Source: Clostridiaceae bacterium OM02-2AC (lineage in GTDB: Bacteria; Bacillota_I; Bacilli_A; Erysipelotrichales; Erysipelotrichaceae). Taken from it: a stretch of DNA of 43,670 nt. The stretch spans positions 1-43,670 of the forward strand of contig QULU01000007.1 in assembly GCA_003481775.1 (NCBI GenBank), written 5' to 3'. The notes under the pieces are model-generated. The model made no database searches. It saw nothing but the letters and a program-made list of their open reading frames with translations, and was not told where the DNA came from. Both the position numbers and the translations under genes were made by a program. Positions 1 to 8,515 of the stretch are shown here, in pieces. Each line of letters opens with the position of its first letter. Position 1 is the first letter of the stretch.

Positions 1-82
1 CTTTACTCCTTTTTACATAGAAGGCACCAGTCCCAGGAAATGGATGACGTGTTTTTTCACCTCCTCTCCCTGTTCTTACTGT

Positions 83-244
83 CTATCTGCGCCGCTTTCT
101 GTGCTTCGAAATGATCTCAGCCAGATACCCTGCTTCATGCAGAATACGTGGGCATATCATAATGATTGTCAAACAGATGACGACCCATTCGGACATTGGA
201 CTCCTTTCCTCCCTGGTGCGTATAAATATGTATTGTCTACGCAT
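83..244 (-). CDS. Small single-pass membrane protein
   Basis: A 53-codon frame reads leftward from an ATG at 244, 7 bases after a strong AGGAGG (complement of 252-257). A second ATG at 196, preceded by AAAGGAG with only 4 bases of spacing, would give 37 residues. From the second start the protein is one hydrophobic segment (WVVICLTIIMICP) followed by a basic tail ending KHRKRRR, the usual shape of a small type I/III membrane peptide. I do not recognise a family and cannot say which start is used. It stands alone, with no gene within 300 bases on either side. Function unknown; the ribosome site and membrane segment are what support it. Confidence 0.45.
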   Translation of the reverse strand: MRRQYIFIRTREERSPMSEWVVICLTIIMICPRILHEAGYLAEIISKHRKRRR

Positions 245-458
245 CGCAGAACCTCCTATATATTTCTATACGTTTCCAACCTGCAAAAATCCTAAATTAT
301 TTTTTTATTTTTTACAGATAAAGGCATGCATTGGAATTTCTGTGATGAAGCTGTGGTAACGATTTACGATCATGAATGGCAGACTTTTATCGTTTTACGC
401 ATATACAGATACAAAGCATTTAAAGAATCCTGCACTTATAAAATACGTACACCATTCT

Positions 459-506
459 AAAAAAACCTCGAAGTTTTCAGCAAAATACTGAACATCATCC
501 GAGGTT
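459..506 (-). terminator. Intrinsic terminator of the PTS operon
   Basis: Read leftward, a stem ACCTCG/CGAGGT encloses an inner TTCAG/CTGAA hairpin and is followed by seven T residues (A-run at 459-465). It lies about 90 bases after the ROK kinase stop and should end the leftward operon. The 245-458 interval to its left is AT-rich and shows no gene. Confidence 0.75.
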
Positions 507-595
507 CTTATATTGGTATGTGGTTTTGATTCTATTATATTGAAATCCATCACGCCTGCAATGCTTCACAGCAACCATATCGTTCTCAAGGCATA

Positions 596-1492
596 TCAAG
601 CGAACTGGATTCCTTCCTTTATCATCCAGTAAGCGCAAGCGCCAGCCATTCCGGCACGATTTCCCAGCTGTGCAAAAGCAAGCTGTGTATGTGCATAGAT
701 TTCTTCATTCATATACTGTTTTAGATATGCTTCCATCAACGGTGCAAACAATTCCTTCTGTGTCATGATACCGCCTCCCAGAATAATGATTTGCGGATTC
801 ATCAGACAGGCGCAGCTGCTGACACCAATAGCGATATGGCTGCACAGCTCCTTGATTGCCTGCATACAAACAGCATCTCCGCGTTTTGCCCGTGCACATA
901 TGATTTTTCCATTCAAATCAGCTTCCTGTGTCTTCGCTTCCACATGCTGAATCAGTGCCGTGGTGCTTGCAATATCCTGAAAGTGACGGTCCTTTACCCA
1001 CATGTATCCGATTTCTCCGGCACTTCCGCTGTAGCCATGGTAGATGGTATGATCGATTACCACAGCTCCTCCGATTCCTGTTCCGATTGTCAGCATCAGC
1101 GCATGTGCAGCGCCCCTTCCAGCTCCAAACACCGTTTCCCCCAAAGCTGCGGCATTTACATCATTCTCCACCCAGCAGGGCATATGAAAGCGAGCTTCCA
1201 GCAGCTGCTTAAACGCCAGGCCGGTATACTCTGGAATATTATCGTTGGCATACTGAATACACCCCTTCTCTGCGTCTACCATACCTGCTGTTGAAATAGC
1301 AATACCTTCAATATCCTGCTGCTGCATAGCCTTTGCAATCAGCGTTTCAACGCGCTGCAGGATGCCTGGTCCCTTCAATACTCTGGCATCACTGCTGATC
1401 TCATTCTGCATCACAAACACCGGCTGCCCCTTCCTTAGTGTGAAGATACCATACTTGATGGAGGTTCCTCCAATATCAAATGTTATTAGCAT
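596..1492 (-). CDS. ROK-family sugar kinase
   Basis: ROK (repressor, ORF, kinase) family sugar kinase of 298 residues, expected to phosphorylate a hexose or aminosugar with ATP in the cytosol. The N-terminus carries the phosphate-1 motif DIGGTSIKYGIF, and the middle carries the ROK signature GTGIGGAVVIDHTIYHGYSG followed by SAGEIGY. The usual zinc motif (CxCGxxGC) and the histidine of GEIGH are absent (here GEIGYM), so it belongs to the zinc-less branch. There is no N-terminal winged helix, so it is a kinase and not a NagC-type repressor. Its ATG lies inside the 3' end of the EIIA gene (17-base overlap), indicating translational coupling. As last gene of the PTS operon it may phosphorylate a product released inside the cell. 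The substrate cannot be read from sequence. Confidence 0.88.
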   Translation of the reverse strand: MLITFDIGGTSIKYGIFTLRKGQPVFVMQNEISSDARVLKGPGILQRVETLIAKAMQQQDIEGIAISTAGMVDAEKGCIQYANDNIPEYTGLAFKQLLEARFHMPCWVENDVNAAALGETVFGAGRGAAHALMLTIGTGIGGAVVIDHTIYHGYSGSAGEIGYMWVKDRHFQDIASTTALIQHVEAKTQEADLNGKIICARAKRGDAVCMQAIKELCSHIAIGVSSCACLMNPQIIILGGGIMTQKELFAPLMEAYLKQYMNEEIYAHTQLAFAQLGNRAGMAGACAYWMIKEGIQFA

Positions 1493-1943
1493 CCAATTCC
1501 TCCTTCATCCTCCGCAGCAGTTCAACAAATTCCCGCTCGGTTGCACAGCTCACCAGACGCTCGACATGCGCTTCCTCCATCAGGATATCCGCAAGTTCAC
1601 TGATCAGCTCCAGATGACTGTCGGCATCGACCGCAGCCAGCGTGATAATCAGTGATACCGGATCAAATTTCTCACTTCCAAACGGTATCGGCGGCTCTAA
1701 GGTTGTGAAATGTACCGATAGCTCGTTGACACCGCATTCCGGTCTGGCATGAGCCAAAGCAACATGCTTTCCCAATACGATATAAGGACCTACACGATGC
1801 ACCGCATCAATCATTGCACGGATATAGCGTTCCTCAATTTTTCCGGTTTCCAGCAAATGCTTTGCTGATTTGCGGATTGCATCCTCCCAATCTGCGGCAT
1901 GAACCCCTACCTCGACATTTTCTTCTTTTATATGTTCTAACAT
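1476..1943 (-). CDS. PTS EIIA component (fructose/mannitol/ascorbate superfamily)
   Basis: Stand-alone PTS EIIA domain of 155 residues. It takes phosphate from HPr and passes it to the EIIB domain of the neighbouring EIICB. The phospho-acceptor His65 sits in ALAHARPECGV, and the segment that follows (EPPIPFGSEKFDPV) is typical of PTS_EIIA_2 domains. The HARPE context resembles ascorbate/galactitol-type EIIA proteins more than MtlF, whereas the EIICB partner is mannitol-like. The start is supported by AAGGAG 7 bases upstream. It lies between the HAD phosphatase (15-base gap) and the ROK kinase, which it overlaps. Family assignment is secure; the transported sugar is not determined. Confidence 0.9.
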   Translation of the reverse strand: MLEHIKEENVEVGVHAADWEDAIRKSAKHLLETGKIEERYIRAMIDAVHRVGPYIVLGKHVALAHARPECGVNELSVHFTTLEPPIPFGSEKFDPVSLIITLAAVDADSHLELISELADILMEEAHVERLVSCATEREFVELLRRMKEELDANNI

Positions 1944-1958
1944 GATGTTTCTCCTTTG

Positions 1959-2618
1959 CTATGAGGATTGAAAATCCGCAATGAGTTCCTCTAGTTTCAG
2001 CTCCTTCAAAGAGGAAAGCTTTCGATAGCAGCCTGTAAAATCACTGGATTCCGTTATCTTGTTTGGCACAATCAGGCACGGCATACCTGCTCTAGCGGCT
2101 GCAATCAGGCCGTTACGGGAATCCTCTATCGCCAGACATTCTGTACAGGAGCAGCCAAGAAGCTCTGCAGCCTTTACAAATATATCCGGCGCAGGCTTGA
2201 TGTGTCTGCTTAATTCCGCTGTGGAAAATGCATCGAAATATTCCAGCAGCTGCAGCCGCTCCAAATGCACCTGCGGCTTTTTTCTGGTCGCAGATGTCGC
2301 AATCGCCAGACGCAGTCCTTTTTCCTTTGCAGCAGTGACCAGTTCCGCAACGCCCTCCATCGCCGGAAGATTGCGGGTACGCTCAATAAATTCTGACATT
2401 GCCTGTTTCTCAAATTTGCGGATATCCTCATCCGTACCAAGCTTTTGCTTCAGGAAGGCGAACAGTCGCTCACTGCTGGAGCCGACGCACACCAGATAAT
2501 CCTGTATGCGCAAATCATAATGATAGGCCTTTTTCAACCAATCTCTGTATATATAGTACCATTGTGTTTCTGTATCGACGATGACACCGTCGAAATCAAA
2601 TACGAGTGCCTTTAACAT
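1959..2618 (-). CDS. HAD-superfamily phosphatase / beta-phosphoglucomutase-like
   Basis: HAD subfamily IA hydrolase of 219 residues, acting on a phosphorylated sugar or related metabolite. Motif I is DFDGVIVDTE (nucleophile Asp near residue 9), with a helical cap after it. Motif II is the TSAT segment, and motif III/IV lies around KPAPDIFVKAAELLG and AIEDSRNGLIAA. Length and layout match phosphatases and beta-phosphoglucomutase-like proteins. An AAAGGAGGG ribosome site precedes the start. An intrinsic terminator lies between this gene and the upstream EIICB, so expression may be attenuated relative to the transporter. Its PTS operon position suggests it dephosphorylates or isomerises the imported sugar phosphate; that is inference. 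Confidence 0.85.
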   Translation of the reverse strand: MLKALVFDFDGVIVDTETQWYYIYRDWLKKAYHYDLRIQDYLVCVGSSSERLFAFLKQKLGTDEDIRKFEKQAMSEFIERTRNLPAMEGVAELVTAAKEKGLRLAIATSATRKKPQVHLERLQLLEYFDAFSTAELSRHIKPAPDIFVKAAELLGCSCTECLAIEDSRNGLIAAARAGMPCLIVPNKITESSDFTGCYRKLSSLKELKLEELIADFQSS

Positions 2619-2632
2619 AGAACCCTCCTTTT

Positions 2633-2668
2633 AAAAAAGGAATCCTAAAATACGCTCAGATTCCTTTT
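2633..2668 (-). terminator. Intra-operon terminator/attenuator between EIICB and HAD gene
   Basis: Read leftward, AAAAGGAATC pairs with GATTCCTTTTTT around a 14-base loop and ends in a six-T run, the form of an intrinsic terminator. It sits between the EIICB stop (2676) and the HAD start (2618), directly before that gene's AAAGGAGGG ribosome site. Partial read-through would lower expression of the three distal enzyme genes relative to the permease. Confidence 0.7.
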
Positions 2669-2675
2669 ATCGGTA

Positions 2676-4100
2676 TTATGACCTCGCTGCCTTGATGCTG
2701 TTTACAAGCGCATCATATTCCGGTGCATTCAAATAATCCTCAATGGATATGATTTCGATATCCGGCTGTTTCTCATGTGCGACCTGCCGCAAAGACACGT
2801 GCGTCACAATGATATCGGCCTTTGGATCCGGCAGCTCCATTACACGGGCATGCTCCACTGTGATATCTGTGATTCCTGCCTTTCGCAGCCGCTTGGCAAT
2901 CACACTCGCGCCCATGGCAGAAGAGCCCATCCCGGCATCACATACATACACAATACGCTTTACTGTACGAAAATCCGTCACAGTCTCCTTTTCCTCAAAC
3001 ACAGAAGATATCCGGGATTTTTTTCCCTTTAAAGACTCCATCTGCTTTGCGGCTTCCTTCAGATTCTTATTTACATCCTCATCATTCTGTTTGGAATGCT
3101 TCACAATCACTGCGGCAACCAGAAAGCTGACGGCGGTGGAAGCAAGCACGGCCAGCAGAATCAGCAGCTGATCTCCGGCCGAGGCCATCATCATGATGGT
3201 GACGATACTTCCGGGAGAGCTGACCCCCACAAGACCGACATTGAACAGTGTAAACAGGAAGGTCCCGGTAATCCCTCCGGCAATCGCTGCCAGAACGGTC
3301 AGCGGATTCATCAGGATAAACGGGAAGTAAATTTCATGGATACCACCGAAGAAGTGAATAATGCTGGCACCATAAGCGTTTGCTTTTGCATTTCCCTTGC
3401 CAAAGAAGCAATATGCCAGCAATATGCCAAGACCCGGTCCGGGATTGGATTCCAGCAGGAACAATACCGATTTTCCAAATTCATTCAGCTGTGTCGTACC
3501 AAGCGGCGTCAGGATTCCCTGTCCGATGGCATTGTTCAGAAACAACACCTTGGCCGGCTCGATGAAGATTGCTGTCAATGGTAACAGATTATTGTTTTCC
3601 AAGGTGGAAACACCTGCGGAGAACACAGCAGATAGTGACGTAATGGCCGGAGCGATCCAGACACAGCCGATGACCGCGATAACAGCACCAAGCAAAGCAA
3701 CGGTCAAATTTCCAATCAGCAGCTCAAAGCCGACAGGAATCAACGGTTCCACAACCGCATCCAGCTTTTTCAACAGCCATGCGGACAGCGGTGCGATAAT
3801 CATGGCGCCCAGCAGCATGGAAATATCCGCACCGATGATAACCCCCATCGTGGTAAAGGCACCGATGACAGCACCTTTTTCTCCATAGATCATTTTCCCC
3901 CCGGAAATTGCGATTAAAAGCGGAAGCAGGTACGTGAGTACCGGTGAAATAAAGGCCTTCAGCATATCGTTGGACAGCCAGATTCCCAAAGCGGTAAGAA
4001 TGCCCCAGCCCATAAATGCTCCCAGATTCGGAAGCACCATGGCACTGAGCTTTCCGCCAAAGCGCTGAGCCTTCACACGCAAAGATACATCTTTTGACAT
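2676..4100 (-). CDS. PTS mannitol-type EIICB permease
   Basis: Membrane permease of 474 residues that transports and phosphorylates a sugar or sugar alcohol. The EIIC domain (about residues 10-335) has multiple hydrophobic segments, the mannitol-type opening LGAFMGWGILTALG and the GGIHEIYFPF loop with the substrate-binding GxHE. A charged linker leads to an EIIB domain with the phosphocysteine (about Cys387) in VCDAGMGSSAMG. No EIIA domain is attached; it is encoded separately downstream. I chose the ATG at 4100 because GAGGAG lies just upstream and the next residues match the family start; an extension to 4178 has no ribosome site. It follows the oxidoreductase gene in the operon. The mannitol class is clear from sequence; the real substrate may be another polyol. 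Confidence 0.9.
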   Translation of the reverse strand: MSKDVSLRVKAQRFGGKLSAMVLPNLGAFMGWGILTALGIWLSNDMLKAFISPVLTYLLPLLIAISGGKMIYGEKGAVIGAFTTMGVIIGADISMLLGAMIIAPLSAWLLKKLDAVVEPLIPVGFELLIGNLTVALLGAVIAVIGCVWIAPAITSLSAVFSAGVSTLENNNLLPLTAIFIEPAKVLFLNNAIGQGILTPLGTTQLNEFGKSVLFLLESNPGPGLGILLAYCFFGKGNAKANAYGASIIHFFGGIHEIYFPFILMNPLTVLAAIAGGITGTFLFTLFNVGLVGVSSPGSIVTIMMMASAGDQLLILLAVLASTAVSFLVAAVIVKHSKQNDEDVNKNLKEAAKQMESLKGKKSRISSVFEEKETVTDFRTVKRIVYVCDAGMGSSAMGASVIAKRLRKAGITDITVEHARVMELPDPKADIIVTHVSLRQVAHEKQPDIEIISIEDYLNAPEYDALVNSIKAARS

Positions 4101-4235
4101 GTTCTTATTCTCCTCTTCATATAATATAAGCTTACGTTCGCTAAACGATAGCGCATGATACATTGCGCATGCTTCCATAAACGATTGCGTAGTTCAATAC
4201 AGGTAGTCTATTTATAAGAAACATGCTACAGCAGC

Positions 4236-5237
4236 TTAAAGCGCTACCTCTTTTCCTTCCCTGATGGAACGCTCGATGGCATCAACAACACGCAGCGCAT
4301 CATAGGACTGCTTCGGTGTGATGACCGATTTTGTATTTGTCGCTACATTGTTCACAAAGGCCATAACCTCTTCTGCCAAATCTCCGCATACCTCACCATT
4401 TACATAGTACCAGTGACGGCTGTCCGGATACTGAATTCCCTTTTCGGTAACGAAACGAATACCATGATCACAGGAATCCACATAGGCAACCCCCTTTGTA
4501 CCAACAAGCTCTACCTTATCATCAATTATCGTTGGAGAGTTTTCCGGAAGTGTCCAGCACGCCTCCATACAGGCTACAGCTCCGTTTTCATAGGTAACCA
4601 GTGCATAGATCACATCATTCATGCCGTTTTCCTTCAACAGCACACTGCGATTCTTGGCAAATACCTTCACCGGCTGACAATCCATCCACCAGTTGATATA
4701 ATCAATATCATGAATCATGACATGCATACTCAAATCACTTGCGCCGATGTAACGCCGCGGTCCGATGATCGGACTATTCCTTCTCACGTAGCAGTGAATG
4801 ATATCTCCCAGTTCATCGCTGTCCAGCCGCTCCTTGATCATGGCAAAGCGCGGATCGAAGCGAAGCAGGAAGCCTGTTGTAAATACTTTATCATAATCCT
4901 TTGTAATTTCATATAAGGCTTTTCCATCCTCCAGCTCCTTTGCCAGCGGTTTTTCCAGAAGAATATGCTTACCTGCCTGCACTGCCAGCTCTACAGCCTC
5001 CCGATGCAGATTATCCGGAAGTACGATACTCACCGCTTCGATTGCGGCATCCTTTAACAGCTCCTTATAATCCTTATACAATGTGATTCCCGGAAATTCT
5101 GTTGCCAGCTCGCTTCTGCGGTCATCGTTGAACTCACACAATGCACACAGCTCCACCTGCGGTAGCTTCTGATAAATCTGGGCATGATAGGTTCCCATCT
5201 GTCCCACACCGATAACACCAACTTTGATTTTACTCAT
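4236..5237 (-). CDS. Gfo/Idh/MocA-family NAD(P)-dependent oxidoreductase
   Basis: Cytosolic dehydrogenase of 333 residues, expected to oxidise a hydroxyl of a sugar, inositol or polyol derivative using NAD(P). The Rossmann motif GVIGVGQMGTYH opens the protein, the EKP motif appears in LLEKPLAKEL, and the catalytic lysine/histidine region is represented by HDIDYINWW. The ATG at 5237 has GAGGAGG 6 bases upstream, whereas the longer frame from 5288 lacks such a site. It is the first gene of the leftward PTS operon and is divergent from the PRD regulator. With a ROK kinase and HAD phosphatase beside it, a polyol or modified sugar pathway is likely. Family assignment is sure; substrate unknown. 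Confidence 0.9.
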   Translation of the reverse strand: MSKIKVGVIGVGQMGTYHAQIYQKLPQVELCALCEFNDDRRSELATEFPGITLYKDYKELLKDAAIEAVSIVLPDNLHREAVELAVQAGKHILLEKPLAKELEDGKALYEITKDYDKVFTTGFLLRFDPRFAMIKERLDSDELGDIIHCYVRRNSPIIGPRRYIGASDLSMHVMIHDIDYINWWMDCQPVKVFAKNRSVLLKENGMNDVIYALVTYENGAVACMEACWTLPENSPTIIDDKVELVGTKGVAYVDSCDHGIRFVTEKGIQYPDSRHWYYVNGEVCGDLAEEVMAFVNNVATNTKSVITPKQSYDALRVVDAIERSIREGKEVAL

Positions 5238-5333
5238 AAAAATCCTCCTCTCATACAGCATGATTCGCTGCCTTGAAATCTCTTTCAATTTCTGACTTCA
5301 TTGTAAATCCGGACCTAAAAAAAGAGAAGACAA

Positions 5334-5406
5334 CCGTTTTCCATATGAAACGGCAGCCTCAAACCATTGAGCTTCAGCAGCTGTTTCCGTTTTAAACGGC
5401 AGCCTC
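5334..5406. promoter_or_regulatory. Repeated palindromes, candidate operator sites
   Basis: Two related elements lie in the divergent intergenic region. The first (5334-5360) is CCGTTT-8 bases-AAACGG followed by CAGCCTC; the second (5387-5406) is the compact palindrome CCGTTTTAAACGG followed by the same CAGCCTC. A third imperfect stem GCTTTGCC/GGCGAAGC lies at 5426-5450, just upstream of the regulator promoter. The arrangement fits operators of the adjacent PRD regulator, which is inference. Read leftward, the first element also precedes a T-run and could act as a leader terminator for the PTS operon. Confidence 0.45.
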
Positions 5407-5456
5407 TTCAAATATTCTTCCTGCCGCTTTGCCAGAGGAAACGGCGAAGCCTTATG

Positions 5457-5485
5457 TTGCTTCCGGATAGTAAAATCTATATAAT
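5457..5485 (+). promoter_or_regulatory. Promoter of the PRD regulator
   Basis: A -35-like TTGCTT at 5457-5462 and a perfect TATAAT at 5480-5485 are separated by 17 bases. Transcription would begin near 5492, giving a leader of about 40 bases to the regulator's start. Confidence 0.7.
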
Positions 5486-5532
5486 AAGGGTACCAGGGGG
5501 ATATATCATAAAGGATGAGGAGGTGGATGCGC

Positions 5533-7464
5533 TTGTTTCAGTACACGCGATTACAGGACTTACTTGACTACTTTCTGTCGCATCAAGGCTACATTTCTCC
5601 GTCTGTGTTAACCAGACACTTTCAAATATCCCAGCGAACACTGCGCAGCGATATCCACAATCTGAATGAGGAGCTATCCGGCTTTGGTGCACAAATCATC
5701 ATGAAGCGCTCTCAGGGCTATGCCTTGGAAATCAAAGAGGAACAGACACGGACACTGTTGGAGAATATGCTGGTAAATGAGGAGGAAAAGCAGCTGGATT
5801 CTGCCGACAAACGAATCAACCACATCATTATCAAGATGCTGTATGCCAACACCTATCTTACACAGGATGAGCTGGCGGATGAGGTATTCGTATCAATCAA
5901 TACGATAATCAATTATCTGAAAACAATTCGTCTGATTCTTTCCAAGTATCAGCTCACGCTTCAGACGAAGGCAAACCTCGGCTATATCGTTACCGGTGAA
6001 GAGGCAGACAAGCGCCGCTGTATCATCGATCTGATCACGACCAATTACCAGCATTACGAATTCCGTTTTTCGCAGGAGCAGACGGCTTTGCTGAATCATG
6101 TCAATCTGGAACAGATCAAGGATATCGTCATGGAGTTCAATCGAAAGAACGATCTGCACTTCTCGGACTATAATCTGAAAAATCTGATTCTGCATATCGC
6201 ATTGTCCATATCCAGACTGCTTGTAGCCAAACCAATCGAGGAGTATGCAATACCGGAGCATGAAGCGCTTCGTACGTTGCTGGATCCCCTCATTACAGAG
6301 ATAGAGCTTGATTTTCAGGTTGTCTTTACTGCAAATGAAAAAAATTACATCTACTCTCATTATGTATCCAACACAAATGAGCTTCTGGATGCGCAAAAAA
6401 ACACGGAGTACATCCATAATCTGGTCGCAAATATTCTGGATTCCATCTTTGAATCCTATCACTTTGACCTACGTTCCGATTTAATTCTGGAGCATGATCT
6501 GACGCATCATCTGCAATCCATTCTGAATGCCAGATATTATCATCTAAACAAAAAGAATCCGCTGCTGAATACCATTCGCAACAACTATATCCTTGCCTAT
6601 GAAATCAGCGGAACGGCAATCAAGCAGGCATTCGCGAACGAGCCGTTTGAGCTGAATGATGATGAAATCGGCTATATCTCTTTGCACATCGGAGCAGCCA
6701 TTGAGCGCTATTTTGATTCCCGTTACCTCAAGCATAAAAAAGCTGTGATTGTATATGACAGCGGGTATGCCGCTGGCAGCTTTCTTGCTTCCAAGCTGAA
6801 TACACTATTTAAGGAAACACTGGAAATCATCGGCAGATATCCATCACATGAAATTGAGGAACAAAAGCTGCAGGCTGCGGATATTGTGATTTCCACCGTT
6901 GCCCTCAAGCAGACAGCACTGCCGGTTGTGGTTGTGGAGATCCCGCTGTCCAGAAGAGATATTGAAAATGTGGCAAGAGCCATTACAATGGATGAGCAGC
7001 ATCCGATTGATAAAATCACACAGTTTTTCGATGAGAAGCTGTTTATCAATACAGCTGCAGACAGCAAGGAGGAGATCATTCATACCCTATGCGGCTTACT
7101 GCATCAGGAGAACTGCATCAACGATGATTTTGAGGCCAGTGTTCTGGAACGGGAGCAGCGCATTTCGACAGCGATGGATGGTGTGGTAGCCATACCGCAT
7201 CCCCTTAAAATCTGTTCACGGAAAAGCAAAATCGCAGTCGGGGTGCTTCAGCGTCCGATTTCGTGGTCTGAAAAGGACAGCGCGCAGATTATTCTGCTGC
7301 TGGGACTTGCCGACGATGCAAAGAAGGATATTGAAAAGCTGTACGACACCTTTGTCGCAATGACGCACAACGCTCCCTTGCAGGAGCTGCTGTTTCATGC
7401 CAGAAGTCTTTCGGAATTTCTGAATATCCTCAAACAGAATTTAGACGAAGATGCATACGGATAA
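5533..7464 (+). CDS. MtlR/LicR-type PRD transcriptional regulator with EIIB-like and EIIA domains
   Basis: DNA-binding activator of about 643 residues, controlled by PTS phosphorylation. Residue numbers count from the ATG at 5515. Two N-terminal helix-turn-helix segments (25-45, 113-135) are followed by two PRD domains (about 190-285 with His227 and 300-400 with His391 in SLHIGAA), an EIIB-like domain (408-495) and a C-terminal EIIA_2 domain with His562 in IPHPL. The EIIB-like domain reads VIVYDSGYAAGS, so the usual phospho-cysteine is missing. Start: AGGAGG at 5518-5523 is 9 bases before a TTG at 5533, ideal spacing; the ATGs at 5515 and 5527 are too early or too close. It is divergent from the PTS operon, which it probably controls. 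Confidence 0.88.
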   Translation: MFQYTRLQDLLDYFLSHQGYISPSVLTRHFQISQRTLRSDIHNLNEELSGFGAQIIMKRSQGYALEIKEEQTRTLLENMLVNEEEKQLDSADKRINHIIIKMLYANTYLTQDELADEVFVSINTIINYLKTIRLILSKYQLTLQTKANLGYIVTGEEADKRRCIIDLITTNYQHYEFRFSQEQTALLNHVNLEQIKDIVMEFNRKNDLHFSDYNLKNLILHIALSISRLLVAKPIEEYAIPEHEALRTLLDPLITEIELDFQVVFTANEKNYIYSHYVSNTNELLDAQKNTEYIHNLVANILDSIFESYHFDLRSDLILEHDLTHHLQSILNARYYHLNKKNPLLNTIRNNYILAYEISGTAIKQAFANEPFELNDDEIGYISLHIGAAIERYFDSRYLKHKKAVIVYDSGYAAGSFLASKLNTLFKETLEIIGRYPSHEIEEQKLQAADIVISTVALKQTALPVVVVEIPLSRRDIENVARAITMDEQHPIDKITQFFDEKLFINTAADSKEEIIHTLCGLLHQENCINDDFEASVLEREQRISTAMDGVVAIPHPLKICSRKSKIAVGVLQRPISWSEKDSAQIILLLGLADDAKKDIEKLYDTFVAMTHNAPLQELLFHARSLSEFLNILKQNLDEDAYG

Positions 7465-7492
7465 AGCAATGACAGAATGAATCCGGATTATA

Positions 7493-7548
7493 AAAAGCAC
7501 GCAGACGCTCCATAGATGAGACGAAGAGAAGGCGTGCTTTTCTATTTT
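7493..7548 (+). terminator. Intrinsic terminator after the PRD regulator
   Basis: AAAAGCACGC at 7493-7502 pairs with GCGTGCTTTT at 7532-7541, followed by a T-rich tail. It lies 29 bases after the regulator stop. Confidence 0.75.
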
Positions 7549-8225
7549 ATTTCAGCTATATTACCAGAACAGTAATAACAATGACTCCTGCAACGGACTC
7601 ACTATGGATAACGGATTTGCAGATAGGTTTTAGCGTATTCACACAGCAGTGCCATCCATTCCCTTTTGTATACACAGCTTATTTCCATATGATTTCAGCA
7701 TATACTTGCCCGTTTACCGCAGCAATACTACGCTCTTTCTGTAAATAGGATGAAGGCAGCATCCTATTTAACCGCGAATTCTGTTATGTCGATACAATAT
7801 AAAAATTGATGATCCCAAACAGCGATACGAAAAAGCTATTTCAGCTTGGCCTAACCATATGCAGATGGAGTATTTAAAAAGCTGAATACTACCACAGTAG
7901 AATCAGCTTCAACACCTGCGTCAATATTATTTTGTTTCTTTATTTTTCAGCTTCTCCTTCAAAGCATCCTATGTATCACATTCCAAATTTATAGATAACA
8001 GCAGCATCCATCTGATGATCCGACAGTGTATCTATCCAATCATCTCAATACCATATTTGTGCTCTTCTGCCTTTTCTATAATCCATCCTGCACATATACT
8101 ACAGACGAAACCCTCATCCGCATTCAAAGCACAGCTTCACTCAGTGTAAATGGACACCCGACGCGTGTGAATCATAAACCGATATCACGGCAAGCTTACC
8201 TCATGAGGAACTGTTCGTGAGCTGC
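7549..8225. other. Gene-free interval of about 680 bases
   Basis: I see no convincing coding region, RNA or repeat here. Short open frames lack ribosome sites and are broken by stops. On the leftward strand, short stretches between 7960 and 8200 look weakly coding but are interrupted repeatedly, so decayed sequence is possible without being demonstrable. Confidence 0.4.
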
Positions 8226-8495
8226 TCAGCCCGCTGTTTTCTCATTCGCCCATGCTCTTAAATTGGCTAAGCGCGGTTTGGGGTCAAAGCCCATTTCCTT
8301 TCCCATGCTGGAACACATTTCACAAGGAAACTCTGTACACTCCCCGCAGTGCAGCAAATGCTTTTCCTCACAGCAGGCTTTTACCTGACAGGGACTTCCC
8401 CAGAACGGCTGCTTCATGGCATTGCAGCCAAGACAATGCACCGCTTCCTTTCTCTCACACGTTGTACAATCCACACCACATCTTGATGAACACAT
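8226..8495 (-). CDS. DUF3795-like cysteine-rich protein
   Basis: Small cytosolic protein of 89 residues with eleven cysteines. It begins MCSSRCGVDCTTCERK, continues with CLGC and CQVKACCEEK, and ends with a HCGECTEFPCEMC segment. This spacing matches DUF3795 proteins, presumed to bind zinc or another metal; their biochemical role is not established. The ATG at 8495 has GGGAGA upstream and starts at the first family motif; the longer frame to 8591 only overlaps the PadR gene. It lies 20 bases behind the PadR regulator stop, so the two are one transcript and it is probably a PadR target. No family-specific residue is missing. Confidence 0.75.
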   Translation of the reverse strand: MCSSRCGVDCTTCERKEAVHCLGCNAMKQPFWGSPCQVKACCEEKHLLHCGECTEFPCEMCSSMGKEMGFDPKPRLANLRAWANEKTAG

Positions 8496-8515
8496 ACTAC
8501 TCTCCCTTCTCCGCC

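Noticed and set aside
8026..8220. Rightward 64-codon frame in the gene-free interval
   Set aside because: No ribosome site, no recognisable segment and low-complexity composition.
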